The notes beneath the pieces are model-generated. The model had not been told where the DNA came from and ran no database searches. It was given only the letters and a program-made list of their open reading frames with translations. This document shows, in pieces, positions 23,601 to 35,994 of a stretch of 64,000 bases of DNA (position 1 is its first letter; the number at the start of each line of letters is the position of its first letter). The DNA lies in assembly GCF_002994745.2 (NCBI RefSeq), contig NW_020126817.1, positions 248,001-312,000 on the forward strand. The letters are read 5' to 3'. The translations under genes and the position numbers were made by a program. The stretch comes from Rosa chinensis. Its lineage: Eukaryota > Streptophyta > Magnoliopsida > Rosales > Rosaceae.

Positions 23601-26600
23601 GAGATTTTCTTGGGAGACTTTTATGGAAAGAAATATTGTTGGAGGAATAATTCGGTGTGATTGCCAACGTGAAAATCAGAAATAATCAAGGAGATGACGC
23701 CAAGAGAGATTCAAGGGAGAGATATTTATGGAAGGAAAATATGTGTGCACCAAGGAAAAGCTAAAAAGGCATCTAGATTCATCCCTAAATTCCCTAAAGG
23801 AATGTTGGCCGAAATTCATGAAGAAAATCAGAATAATTTCAAGGAAATTCGGCAATTAAATATTAGGGAGGTATTTTAGAGAATTTTGATTGGTTGGAAC
23901 ACATCACAAGGCTTACTTGGCATTCTATGATTGGTTGGACCACATCACAAGCTTACTTGGCGAATTCCTATTGGTGGAAGCTATGTGGAAATTTCTGATT
24001 GCTTTGTGAATCCTAGCCGTGCTCCTATATATACCCATCTCTTTGACTTTGAGAGGGGTTCCACACACCTTAGAAAAATTCAGAAAATACACATTGTTGC
24101 CGTGAGCTTCTCCCATCTTCTCTCCATCCTCTAAAGAAAGCCACGGAGTTCAAGCAAGGCCGAAGGGAGAAGAAGGAGCCGTGACCTATTCCTCCACCAT
24201 CCACCATTGAAGACTTGCTTTCAAGCTTCAAGGATCACAACGAAAATCATCCATCCTCATCTTCCATCCACGGTGTAATTCGACCTCTACTTTGTAACCT
24301 TTGTTTGAATTTCGTTGGTTTTGTTTTAGTTGACATATGTGTTTGAACAAATATTAATTTCTGGAATTTTATGATTATTTGAGAATTTTCAGATTCGTAT
24401 ATTGTAATTCGAGAGTTGCTTATGTGAGTCTGTTTAATTAAATTTGCTTTATAGATATCTTTTGTATTTTAATCTTATGTGGTTCGAAACACTTAGGGTT
24501 TTGATATGAATGGTGCTAGGTTTAAGAACATGAAATCAACTTTTTGTTTTGTGTAACTTGAATCGAAGTAGTAAAGGTTTTGGACAAAAACCGAATTTAA
24601 TTAAAGAGGATTGCAATTAGGTGGACTTTTTCATACTAAGTTGCACACTTGAGTTGATAGCCTTTCTTTGTTCTTAATGCGTTAAACATGTCATTGACTA
24701 GCTTTCTAGGGCTTGATTACATGTTTGATAGGATTAATCTTTGTGCTTTCACTTAGGTTAATTAGCACTGAAAAGTAAAAAATGGGAAATTATTTGCTTA
24801 CGAATATTTCACATGATCAACTCCTTTCTCATGACTTAGATGAACAATATTAGGGTTTGAGTCAATTTTAATCATATGTTTCGATTTTGATCTTTGTTCT
24901 CTCATTCCATTCTTATTTTTATGTTTTTGCATTTTAATTGTTTTGTTAACTTAGTTTTATTTTCGAAAAACCAAAAACAAAATCCCCCCTTTTTCGTGTA
25001 CAATGTTTATAGTTGTGAATATCATTGTGAATATCTTAGTTTAATTTAATAATCCTAAAACCCCCTTTTGTGTTCATTTGTATATATTTTTATTCTTTGT
25101 TTTATTTTTGTAAATAATACTTTTTACTTTTATTAATTTGTTTTTGCAATTACAGGTGTACCCTCAATCCCCGTAATAGAACGATCTCTATTTACTATAT
25201 ACTAATGATGACATTTTCAGGGTTAAATTATGCGCTTCCTTAAGCGTCATCATTAGGGCAAAGAAAGGACAAACGCCCTTATGCCATCTACTATGCCTCA
25301 GGAACTCTGAATGATGAACTACTCTACTACAGAGAAAGAGTTACTTGCAGTGGTATTTGCACTTGAAAAATTTCGTTCTTACTTACTTGGTACTAAAGTC
25401 ATTATCTATACTGACCATGCAGCTCTTAAGTACTTGATGACCAAGAAAGAGGCGAAACCAAGGCTGATCAGATGGGTCCTACTCCTACAAGAGTTTGATT
25501 TAGAGATCAAGGACAAGAAGGGTAGTGAGAATGTGGTAGCTGACCACTTGAGTCGGTTGGTCCATGCAGAAGACCCTCTCCCTCTAGTGGAGACGTTTCC
25601 AGATGAGCAACTCTTTGGACTTCAGGTAAGTGAACCATGGTATGCAGATATTGTGAACTATATTGTTTCTAGAAAAATTCCAGATACCATGTCACGTGCT
25701 CATAGGGATAGGCTAAAGAAAAATGTGAAATATTATGTTTGGGATGAACCTTACCTTTGGAAATACTGCTCAGATCAATTGATTAGGAGGTGCATACCTG
25801 AACATGAACAAAATGCCATTCTTTCTTTCTGTCACTCTAAAGCATGTGGGGGTCACTTTGGGTCCAAGAAAACTGCATTCAAAGTGTTGGAGTCTGGGTT
25901 CTTTTGGCCAACTTTATTTAGGGATGCATATACCTATTGTTTAACATGTGATAGATGCCAAAGAACCGGAAATCTAGGTCCTAGAGATCAAATGCCATTG
26001 TCAAACATAATCACTGTTGAAATATTTGATGTCTGGGGTATAGATTTCATGGGACCATTCCCTTCTTCCTATGGGTTTCTCTATATCTTACTTGTAGTGG
26101 ACTATGTTTCCAAATGGGTGGAAGCAAAGGCCACTCGAACTAATGACTCTAAGGTTGTTACAGATTTTATCAAGTCTAACATCTTTAGCAGGTTTGGAAT
26201 GCCTAGAGTCCTAATTAGTGATGGTGGATCCCATTTCTGAAATCGAACGATTGATGCTTTGTTGAGGAAGTATGATGTCAAACATAAGGTCTCTACACCT
26301 TATCATCCCCAGACAAGTGGGCAGGCTGAAGTCTCAAATCGTGAGATCAAAAGGATTTTGGAGAAGACTGTTAGCCCTAACAGGAAGGATTGGTCCCTAC
26401 GCTTGGAGGATGCATTGTGGGCTTACAAAACTGCATACAAGACACCCATTGGCATGTCCCCATATCGGATTGTGTACGGCAAGCCTTGCCATTTACCTGT
26501 GGAGTTAGAGCATAAAGCCTGGTGGGCCGTGAAGCAGTTCAACATGGATCTTGATGAAGCTGGGCTTCATAGAAAATTGCAATTGTAGGAGTTGGAGGAG

Positions 26601-26936
26601 ATAAGGAATGACGCCTTTGAGAGTGCAATGATCTACAAGGAAAAGACAAAGGCCTTCCATGACAAGATGATTCGTGGGAAGACGTTTGTTGTGGGCCAAA
26701 AAGTTCTACTTTTCCATTCTCGTCTAAAACTCTTCCCAGGTAAGCTTCATTCTCGTTGGATTGGGCCTTTCATTATTACTCATGTATTCTCCCATGGAGC
26801 TGTTCAAATCAAGAGTGAACAAACTGGAAACGAGTTCAAAGTGAATGGCCACCGCCTGAAGCCCTATTATGAAGCATTTGTGGAGCATGAAGTGGAGGAT
26901 GTACCCCTCCAAAACGCCCCACAACCAGAGGATTAA
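20640..26936 (+). pseudogene. pol: A1 pol: protease, RT, RNase H, integrase
   Basis: In frame with gag. Aspartic protease: DLGASVNVMPYSVY, catalytic D at 21321-21323. Reverse transcriptase: CIDYRKLNATTRKDHFPLPF, then FMDD at 22689-22700. RNase H begins CDASDFAVGAVLG and is split by S4 (23171-25252), resuming at 25258, with TDHAALKYL near 25412. Integrase: HHCC zinc motif (about 25832-25960), D at 26043, D at 26220, E at 26328, giving DD(35)E. The C-terminal part ends [11 protein letters not shown]. Breaks: TAG at 21906-21908 (A7 has CAG there), a small deletion near 25308 that shifts frame after GTLND, TGA at 26238-26240 just after the second catalytic D, and TAG at 26586-26588. The frame used before S4 and after the deletion is the one open downstream. 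It encoded the replication and integration enzymes of a Ty3/gypsy Athila element and is now dead. Confidence 0.9.
23171..25252 (+). mobile_element. S4: family-A solo LTR in A1 RNase H (2082 bp)
   Basis: TSDs TTAGG lie at 23166-23170 and 25253-25257. Ends are TGATAGGAGC and GCGTCATCA. TATATATA is at 24026-24033. The terminal hairpin is CGCTT/AAGCG at 25233-25246, a stem found in no other copy here. No PBS follows. Confidence 0.95.
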
Positions 26937-28901
26937 ATGGATGTACAAGTCTAGGCTGAAAGACTATAAACATTAAGCGCTGCTTGGGAGGCAACCCAAT
27001 TCAGAAGTAGTTGTGGAGGAGTCGTCAACGCAGATTTGCTTTCTCTTCCCCTTTTACTTCTCCATTTTCTCTTTGTTTTAGTAGTTATTTTCGTAAATTT
27101 CATCCCTATATGCTTAAGTGTTTCATTGCATGCTTATTCTTGATTACATTGAGGACAATGCAATATTTAAGTGTGGGGGAAGGGATTTACACTTTTACCT
27201 TGAGTCATATATATTGGAAAAATACAAAAAAAAAAATTGAAAAATGTCAAAAATTTAAAAATTTTCGTTACTTTTGTTTTTGTTTTGAGTCTTAGGATGC
27301 CCTTTCAACTGTCTAGGATGATTCTATATCTCTGAAATCATGAATAAAAGAGGATCACAAGATTGAGATGATTTTTAAACATGGTATTCTTTGGTTAATT
27401 GAGATATATGAAAAATATGTGCCTTGTAGTGGATAAGGATTTCGTGACTTTGGTACAGAATATGAGCATGTTAAGATGAGTTTTGATTCATATAAGCCAT
27501 GTGAGATAATTGAGCCCATGTCCCTTTTTTTCTGAGTGATAATTGAAAAATATATTCTTATTTTCTTGGCGATGTTTGATGATCTCATTATTCTTTCATT
27601 TGATTGACTGCTTGCCATAGATTAAGTTTGATGGACTAGAGAATGCTAGAATTCGCTCTTGTGCTTGTTGAGGCGTTATATCAATACATGGCCCTGATTC
27701 TGGAAGGGATAGAGGCAACCTAGGAATTACCACCATTGCCATATAAACCTGTGTCCTTAATTGTGCCCGTCGTGGGACTCCCCTAGATAAACCCCTTTGA
27801 GCCTACGTTAAGCCTTTTCTTTCATCACCCTTAAAAATCTTTAACATAAGCCTTAGTATAGCTATAACCCTACCCTTTGTTCTAAGAACTTAGTGGAGCT
27901 AAATTGAGACTTTACTTGAAGATTTTTGGCGTCAATAATGAAGAATAAGAAGAGGTGAAAGCTCAAGTGTGGGGGTAGACTTGTCCATGAAAGAAAAATG
28001 TGTGAAAAAGCCGAGAAAAAGAAAGTGAAAAAGAAAAAGTGTACGGCTAGAAAATAAAAAGAAAGAAATGTCTATGGATTTTAGTCCCCTATACTTGGTG
28101 AGTTTGGAGTTTACTTTGAATTGAAGGCCCATTACAGAAAAATTTGGCCTTTGTCCAACCCACTAGAGACCAAAGGAAGTTTAGAGTGAATTCTGGGCCC
28201 AACATGAAGACATTAGGCCCCTTTATAACACCCCCATGGGATAGTGACATTTTTGCATACTTGGTGGATTTCTAGAAGTTTCTCTACATTTACGTGAGCT
28301 CTGCTAGGTTTTTAGGACACTTTGTTAATTCCTTATCCTTTGTTTCTTTAAACCTTGAGCCATGGCCCCATTACAACCTTTGAAAAGACCTTCTTGATCC
28401 TTAAGATGGAACAGCCCTTGATGTGGAGATGAGTTACAAGAGTTGAACCTATGGCAGTCCATTCGTGCAAGTAGTTGATATCCTTCATGAGATCTTTAAA
28501 AGAATACATACATGTGCTTTCGTTTCATATAATATGTGATATACTTGCTATCTTTCACATATACTTGAGTGTATAAGATTTTAAGCATTGCCTTGAATTC
28601 TGAGAGAAGAAAGAGTGGATATATCTTGTGAGGATATGAATCATACTTATCTGAAACATGCTTAACAGAACCCACCACCTGATGCGCCTAAAAGCAAGCG
28701 CATAATTTAACCCTGAAAATATCGTTAGTAGTATAAGCAAATAGGGATCGTTCTATTCCGGGGATTGAGGGTACACCTGTCATTGGCAAACAATTAAATA
28801 ATTAAAATTAAAACAAAGTATAATATTCACAAAGATATTCACAAGTATAAACATTATTTACGAAAAAGGGGGGTTTTGGATTTTGATTTCGAAAATTATC
28901 C

Positions 28902-30661
28902 TGATGCGGCTGAAATAGCCTCACAATTTAACCCTGCAAAATGTAGTTGTCAGTATAGGATAAGCAGGGATCGTTCAGTCCGGGGATTGTAGGGTACACC
29001 TACACAAAAAGGTCAACTAACAAATAAAAGAATAAAATGGGGGTTTTTGAATTTAGTTTCTAATCTACTTAAAAATAAAAACAAAACAAATAAAACTATA
29101 TACAGTGATCGACTTCCCTAACCTAGACCAATACCACTCAGAAATTACTAAGTGTAAAAACAGAAAATCCATTTCAACATGCTACAAAAATGTGCCCATC
29201 TTTAATGCCTAGATAAGAGCTCAAATGAAAAGCCTCAGCGGATCAATCCACTTATCTGATTCTTTCTAATGTAGGCTTGGATCGGAAAAGTCCTGACCAA
29301 GCCTAATACTACTAATTTTCGAAAACACTCAGCGTAATTCTCTTAACTAGTAGTATTACCTAACCCTCGAATCAACTCACACGTGCAAATTAACCATTAA
29401 TCATAGAATTTAACACGTAATTTCCAGAATCGTTTAATCATTAAACATGATTTTTACCACTCGTTAGAACTAATTACTACTTGTTTAACTCAGCGTCTTA
29501 ACAAATAACAATTACTCTTGGCAAATTAAGCAAACACACAAGAACTCTCACCGTTATTCTAGCATGCAAACTTATGAACCTAACTCTGAAAATTACCTAA
29601 ACACGTAAAAGGGCACAAGATTGTAACATGCATCATAAAAGAATTCTCAAAATTAACTCAATAATAAACTGAAAATCTCAAAAATATTAATAAAAATATT
29701 CTGAAAATTCCGTGTCTCCAATTACACAACTTGCAAATTGAAACGCACAAAACCGAAATAAAAATTGTAAGTAGAGTCATAGTTACACTTTGAAGCTTTC
29801 CTCAGCGGCTTAGCAACACGGTGATGAACTCGTCTCTGCTATGGTGGTGGAGCGTCCTTGACTCAGCGCCTAAGAGCTTTGTAGATTGATGGATGGATGG
29901 TGTCACGGTCTTGTAGGTGATGAAAGTTTAAGAAGTGAATTGGCAGAGTCTTGGAAAAGTTTTTGGCTAGGAAGTGATAGGCAATGAATTATCTTAGCTG
30001 GGAAGTGATGCAAATTCAGTTCTGGACGTTGCCTATTTATAGGGGAGCATTGGTTGGCTTTCCCAACTGAAACGTCTTCTTTATGGCCTTAACTCGTCTC
30101 ATAATGGGGCAATTCCTTTAATTTCCAAGCTGAAACGTCTTTCTCTTATTTATTTTTCCAGCTGAAACATCTTTTTCTTTTATTCCTCAACTGAAAACAT
30201 CTTTTCTCCTTTATTTCCCAACTGAAAACGTCTTTCTCTTATTTATTTTCCAGCTGAAACGTCTTTCTCTTTTATTCCTCAACTGAAAACATCTTTTCTC
30301 CTTTATTTCCCTTCTTCATCGCTTGGTCAAATATCTTAATGCTTTATTTTATGACTCCATCATTGCTGTTTTCAAGAGTTCAACCAGGCAACGTTTCCTA
30401 CAACAAGCAGGAGAATATCAGAATTTTCTAGAGAAAATAAAGAGAAATTAAAATGTAAAGACCGCAAAAATAGTTGACAGTTAGGAATCCTGATCCAGCT
30501 AGGATTTTTCATGAATTTTACTTTTTCCGCCTATTTCACTCCAAACACTCAACAAGACTTTCAAAATGACTTAATGACTAAAAACACAAAACTTAAGGGA
30601 GAAACAAGGCTAAAATGAGGCACATAATTAATAATATCGTCACATTTTTTTGCTCCTATCA
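28902..30661 (-). repeat. B2 3' LTR (1760 bp)
   Basis: Minus-strand start is TGATAGGAGCAAAAA at 30661, end is CAGCCGCATCA at 28902. It carries a U3 minisatellite at 30122-30310. The PPT lies immediately to its right on the plus-strand map, which identifies it as the 3' LTR. Confidence 0.9.
30122..30310 (-). repeat. U3 minisatellite of family-B LTR
   Basis: About six degenerate copies of a 31-36 bp unit are built on (C)AACTGAAAACGTCTTTCTC as written on the plus strand, with alternating AGCTGAAACGTCTTT versions. The same block occurs at about 11105-11245 (B1) and 44700-44885 (B2 5' LTR). It occupies the same place as the unrelated family-A minisatellite. Confidence 0.8.
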
Positions 30662-32527
30662 ACTACCCCACACTTAGCTTTTGCTAGTCCCTTAGCAAAA
30701 CAAAAATACAAAACAAAACAACGACTCAACAAAAAGCAAGTAAATGACTCTATTGCTCCTAACTGTTGTCTCAGAGACTCCAAACTCATGGCTTTCACGT
30801 TAAACACTTAATCAAAATCGCATAGATAATTCCATGGTTAATAAACATGTGACATTCATATGACTAAGCAAGATATGGAGAACTTAAGTTATACAATGAA
30901 TGATAGCATGTTTCGAACAAGTCCAATCCAAACTCACAAGGCATACTCTCTATTTTTCTCTCAGAAATGGCTACGCTTAAAAGCTTCACACTCAAGTATA
31001 TGCAAGAGAACAAATTGTAAGGCAACAAACAGCTTGCATATTTCATCAATAAACGCATTTTGTGAAGAATTATTAAAGACCTCATGAAATGACTAAGTGC
31101 ACAAATGGACCTAAACCATAAGCTCGACTGCGTACCTGACTCCACTAACCAAAGACTGCCCATCTCAAGGATCAAGTTAGCACTTAAAACAGGTTGTAAT
31201 GGGGCTAAGCTAGGGTTCTCGAAATGAAGATTAAGGATACAAAAATCCTAAGGACCTAGCAGAGCACATAAGGACCACCTTATGTCATCATTTTTGTAGA
31301 CCAAATATCATTGTTTTGGGCCAAACCTTCACTCTAACCAACATGGGAATGGACAAAGGCATAATTTTCAACTTTGAGCCTTCTACAAATTTGAAAGTCC
31401 AAAACCACACTTCAACAATTTCCCAAGAGTTTTCTTTTCAATTTTTCTTCTATTTTGCCGCTTTTCTTTCTTTCTTTTTCATTTTCATTTTCTTTCATTT
31501 TTTTTTTACGGCAAATTTTTTTTTTCTCTTCTTTTTTTCTTGGATTTTCCCCACCCCACACTTGTCTTTCATCGTCACCCCTACATACTATGTCATGCTC
31601 TACTAAGTCCCTAAGACAAGGGTAGAGATATCCTGTACTAAGCTCATGGTAGGGTAGTGAGGGTGATGAAACAAAGGTTTTCAACGTAGGCTCAAAGGGG
31701 TTCATTCTAAGGAGTCCCATGACGGGCACAGTTGGGGACACATGCTTGTTTGGCTATGGTGGTTACCCTAATGCCTTCTATCCTATCCAGGATCAGTGCA
31801 TATTATGGCATACAAGTTTTGACAGTCACAACAGCCGAGTTCTAGTACTCTCTAGTCCATTAAAATCTATGGCACATGATCATTGGATTTCAAAGAATGA
31901 TGAGGTTTTGCAAATACAGCCATGAAATTCTAGAATTATCAATTAAGCACTCAAAAAGAAAGTATTTTAGCTCAACAGCTCACTTAGGGTCAAATGAATC
32001 AGACTTAATCCTAGCATGCTTAATGAACCAAGTTACAATCCTATCTCAAATCTTCATACAAGGATCACAACGTCGATTAACCACAGAATTCAATTAAGTC
32101 CTATTTTGATTGTCAAAACCTTCAGCCATGAATTCAGAGACATGTTCATCCTAGACATTAGAGGCATCCTAAGACTCAAACACACAAAAAGACTCTATAA
32201 AACCAACTTCTTCTTTTTTCTTTTTTTTTTTAACTGAAATAAAGGTGTAAACCCACCCCACACTTAGAATCTACATTGTCTTAATGTAGGCAAAAAGTAT
32301 GGTATATAGACCCTAAATATGGGGGCTACGAAAATAAGGGAAGGGTAAAATAAACAAACATACAAACAAAGACCCAAGTACAATTCAACCTAAGCAAGTG
32401 AAGGGATAGAAATGTCAAACTCTCGTTGATGGCTCCTTCACAGCTTCGTTTGAAATGGGTTGCCTCCCATGCAGCGCTTAATATTTATAGTCCTTCAGCC
32501 TGGACTTTTCTCCTTGTTCACACGTGC
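30662..32527 (-). other. B2 3' noncoding region with three PPT-like words
   Basis: On the minus strand AAGTGTGGGGT occurs at about 32252-32265, 31551-31563 and 30664-30675, the last being the PPT next to the 3' LTR. The PPT is preceded by GCTA-N6-TAGC-A4-GCTA (30675-30696), the same layout as in family A. A T-rich run lies at about 31425-31545. No coding region was seen. Confidence 0.75.
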
Positions 32528-32587
32528 TCATTCCGTGGGTGCCTCCTGGAGGGGTATCTCTTCCAATGTGTGCTCCACAAAGGACTC
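32528..32587 (-). pseudogene. B2 remnant of the pol C-terminus (about 20 codons)
   Basis: The minus strand reads ESFVEHTLEEIPLQEAPTE then TGA (32528-32530). It aligns with the end of A1 pol ([20 protein letters not shown]). It joins at about 32588 directly to the sequence that in B1 lies just upstream of gag (CAAGTGTTAGTAACAT). This marks the gag-pol deletion exactly. Confidence 0.75.
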
Positions 32588-33531
32588 ACCAGATCAAGTG
32601 TTAGTAACATATACAAGGTTAGGAATACAAACATTATGTCTTTCCTACTTTCTAAGTTACTTTACATACTTAGGTACTGGAACAGAGGATCCAATATACC
32701 TTAAGCATGTCACACAGCACGTTTTTTTTTTTTTTTTAGTTTATTGTAAACATAGTTAATATCTCAATTGATTCCAAGTTGTAAGTCGAGCCCAATAGAA
32801 ACCACTACTATTGGTGAGATACGATATAGGGATAGTCGCCTAGACATAAGTCTCTTTCCTTTGTTTCAGAAGGCCGAATGGCCAGATTAAGAGGTAAGTG
32901 AGAGGGAGGACTCATTTTAGTGATACTACGGAGGCTACTCCCTCATTGAGGTTTAGGCCCCTATCGGCTACTCCCACATAGTGGTTTACGCTCATTCTAT
33001 AGTATCTCTGAGATCCAATTGAACCCATCACCCAGGGTCTCAACCTAAGACACCATCCGTATGCGCCCCTTACTCAGCTGGGAAATTAACTCATGTGTTA
33101 GACCGTTCTCCAAGTGCTAATAAAGGCCGCCCTCAACCTCAAGAGACCTGAGTAAGGTACTAATGAAGGGTTTAGGCCAATATTAACAAAAGGGCCCTTG
33201 TCTACTCATACGATTTTACACACTTACAACAATTAAGTATTTAGCTGAATTCATATCCACATACAATTTTACAACAATTAAGTAAATTAATCTAAATGAA
33301 ACACATACAAATTACAATATGCTTAAAAAAACAACTTCTACAAATTGTACAACAATGATAAAAGACATGCTTAATTTTGTAACACTCATAAAACTTAAAC
33401 TAAATCACAATTAAAGCTTGGCCTAACCGAAATCGCAATTTGTCACCATTCCATAAGTGTAGTACAAAAATTAGCATGCATTCTATATACAACAAAATCG
33501 ATGACACTTTAAGTGCAAGGGATTTTAACAA
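32588..33531 (-). other. B2 untranslated leader with one module
   Basis: It is nearly colinear with the B1 leader (8740-9806) and has a single module copy (about 33200-32800). A short deletion relative to B1 removes part of the sequence near 32690, where B1 has the TTGTGCAATGGGACT motif. Confidence 0.7.
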
Positions 33532-33549
33532 TCCCCGGCAACGGCGCCA
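33532..33549 (-). other. Primer-binding site, tRNA-Asp type (B2)
   Basis: Same 18-base word as in B1 and family A on the minus strand, 5 bases from the LTR end at 33555. It overlaps the anti-PBS complement, as in B1. Confidence 0.9.
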
Positions 33550-33654
33550 AAAATTGATGCGGCTGAAATAGCCTCACAATTTAACCCTGCAAAATGTAGT
33601 TGTCAGTATAGGATAAGCAGGGATCGTTCAGTCCGGGGATTGTAGGGTACACCT

Positions 33655-35971
33655 TGATAGGAGCATTTTAATGCGACGTTTTACTTGCTTTTCCCTGCAT
33701 TTTCTGCGTTATTTCCTTAATAAAACCCTGTTTAGGAAAGTTTCCATTCTTTGATTGGGAAAGTTCCTATTTGTAGAAAGTTTCTATTTTTCATTTTTAG
33801 AAAGTTTCCCATTTTCAGTTTAGGAAAGTTGTCATTTTTCATTTTAGGAAAGTTTCTATTTTTCTTACTAGTTTCTATTTTCAGGTCCTTGTCACAAATG
33901 AGCTGAAACGAGCCCACAAATGGAGAGAGAAGCTAGCCAACGTTGGAGGGAGACAAGATGAAGTACAAAGGGAAGCACAAATGAGCAGAAATGAAGAAAA
34001 GAAGTTTTCCTAGTCCAACCAGGAAACCCGGTCCAGAAAAGGAAAGCTTGCCAAAACAAGACTCTTGAGCCAACCATGAATGGAGATCGAATTAATAAAG
34101 TGACATGGCATGAGAGAAGCTTCTTGAAGACTCTAGATGATGACATGGCATAGAGGTGACGCATGGAGGCCCAAAAACTCTCAAGACTTGTTGGATTTTC
34201 GGCTACTTGGATAAAAGCCCACAAAGGCCCATGGAACTAGGGTTTGTGACGCAAACCCTAGCCCTAAAGATATTTTGCCGTGAAATCCTAGAGAGAAACA
34301 AGGAAGATGACGTGGAAAATCAGAAAATAATAAGAAGATTTCGATGGAGATTTTCTAGGGAGATTTTCTTGGAATGAGATATTCTTGGAAGAGTTATCTT
34401 AAGCCTTTGCCGTTTAAAGAGAGAGAGAAGCTAGGGATTGCCGTGAGAAATACAAGGAAGGAGAGAGAATTGCCGTGTGAATCAAAGAAGAACCTAGAAG
34501 ATTTCGGCAATGATATTTTCTAAGAGAGTTTTAAGGAAAGAGAAAAAGGTGGGAACCAAGAAACGGCTAAAAAGGAGTCTAGATTCATTCCTAGAATTCC
34601 TAAAGGAAGTTGGCCGAAATTAAACAAGAAAAATCAGAAATTATCTCAAGGAATTTCGGCAATATTTCTAGGAAATTAAAAGAGAATTTTGTGATTGGTT
34701 GCACCACCTCATAGGGCTTATGTGGCAAGCTATCATTGGAGTTAACTATGTGGCATTTTCAGATTAATTCCATGGAAAATAAAGAAGAAATTCACGGCTT
34801 GGAGACCAAGTTGGCCGTCCCCTATATAACCTCCCCTCTTCTCAACGTTTGGAGTTCCACACTTTTGCATTTACACTTTGAGAAAAAAATCAGAAACTCT
34901 CCCTAGCCTAGCCGTGTTCATCTCCATCCTCTAGGGCAACCACGAAGTGCAAGCAAGGCCAAGGAAGAAGAGGACAAGCCGTGAACACCATCCATCCTCC
35001 ACCTTGCAGATTGCTTCCGAAATTCAAGAGACCATTCATCACTTCATTCATCTCATCTTCATCACGGTGTAATCCGATTCTCCTTGTACCTTTGCTTTGT
35101 ATTTTCGTTGGTTTTGCCTTAGTTGACACATATGTATGAACAAGTGTTGTTTTCTGAAATTTTATGATTAATTGTTAATTTTCAGATTCATATATTGCGA
35201 TTTATGGTTGCTTTTGTGTGAGTGTTTGATTAAATTTGCATGATAGAAATCTTTTGTATGATAATCTTGAATGGTTCGAAACATTTAGGGTTTTTATGTG
35301 AATGTTGCTACGAATTCGAGAACATGGATCAACTTTTTGGTTTTGTGTTCTTGAATCGATAAGTAGTAAAGGTTTTGTACAAAAACCGAGTTTAATCAAA
35401 GAAGATTGCAATTAGGTGGACTTTTTCATACTAAGTTGCACATTTGAGTTGATAGCCTTTCTAGGTGCTTAATGCATTAAACATGACATGATTGACTAGC
35501 TTTCTAGGGTTTGATTGCATGTTTGATAGAATTAATCTAGGTGCTTTCGCTTAGGTTAATTAGCATTGAAAGTAAAATATGGGAAATTGTTTGCTTTTGA
35601 ACGTTTCACATGATCAACTCCTCTTGCATGACTATGATGAACAATGATGAACTTGAATCAATTTTAATCATGAGTTTCGAATTTGATCTTTGTTCTTGCA
35701 TCCCATTTATATTTTTATGTTTTTGCATTTTAATTATTTTCTTAACTTAGTTTAAAACTAGAAAACCAAAAATCAAAAATCCCCCTTTTTCGTAAATATG
35801 TATATATTTTGTTATATTTTTGTAAATATTATACTTTGTTTTAATTTTAATTGTTTAATTGTTTGACAATGACAGGTGTACCCTCAATCCCCGGAATAGA
35901 ACGATCCCTATTTACTTTATACTACTAATGACATTTCAGGGTTAAATTGGTCGCTCTCAAAAGCGACATCA
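33655..35971 (+). repeat. A2 5' LTR (2317 bp)
   Basis: TATA word TATATAA at 34823-34829; anti-PBS word TCAATCCCCGG at 35884-35894; terminal hairpin GTCGC/GCGAC at 35950-35967; PBS 5 bases beyond the end. It lacks about 55 bp of U3 repeat present in the 3' LTR near 41325-41395. Confidence 0.93.
34823..34829 (+). promoter_or_regulatory. TATA box of A2 5' LTR
   Basis: TATATAA in CCCCTATATAACCTCC is followed by CTCAACGTTTGGAGTTCC. The same sequence is at 42419-42425 in the 3' LTR. The start of transcription is inferred near 34855. Confidence 0.6.
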
Positions 35972-35976
35972 ATTTT

Positions 35977-35994
35977 TGGCGCCGTTGCCGGGGA
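35977..35994 (+). other. Primer-binding site, tRNA-Asp type (A2)
   Basis: TGGCGCCGTTGCCGGGGA, 5 bases after the LTR. CCGGGGATTGA at 35988-35998 pairs with 35884-35894. Confidence 0.92.
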
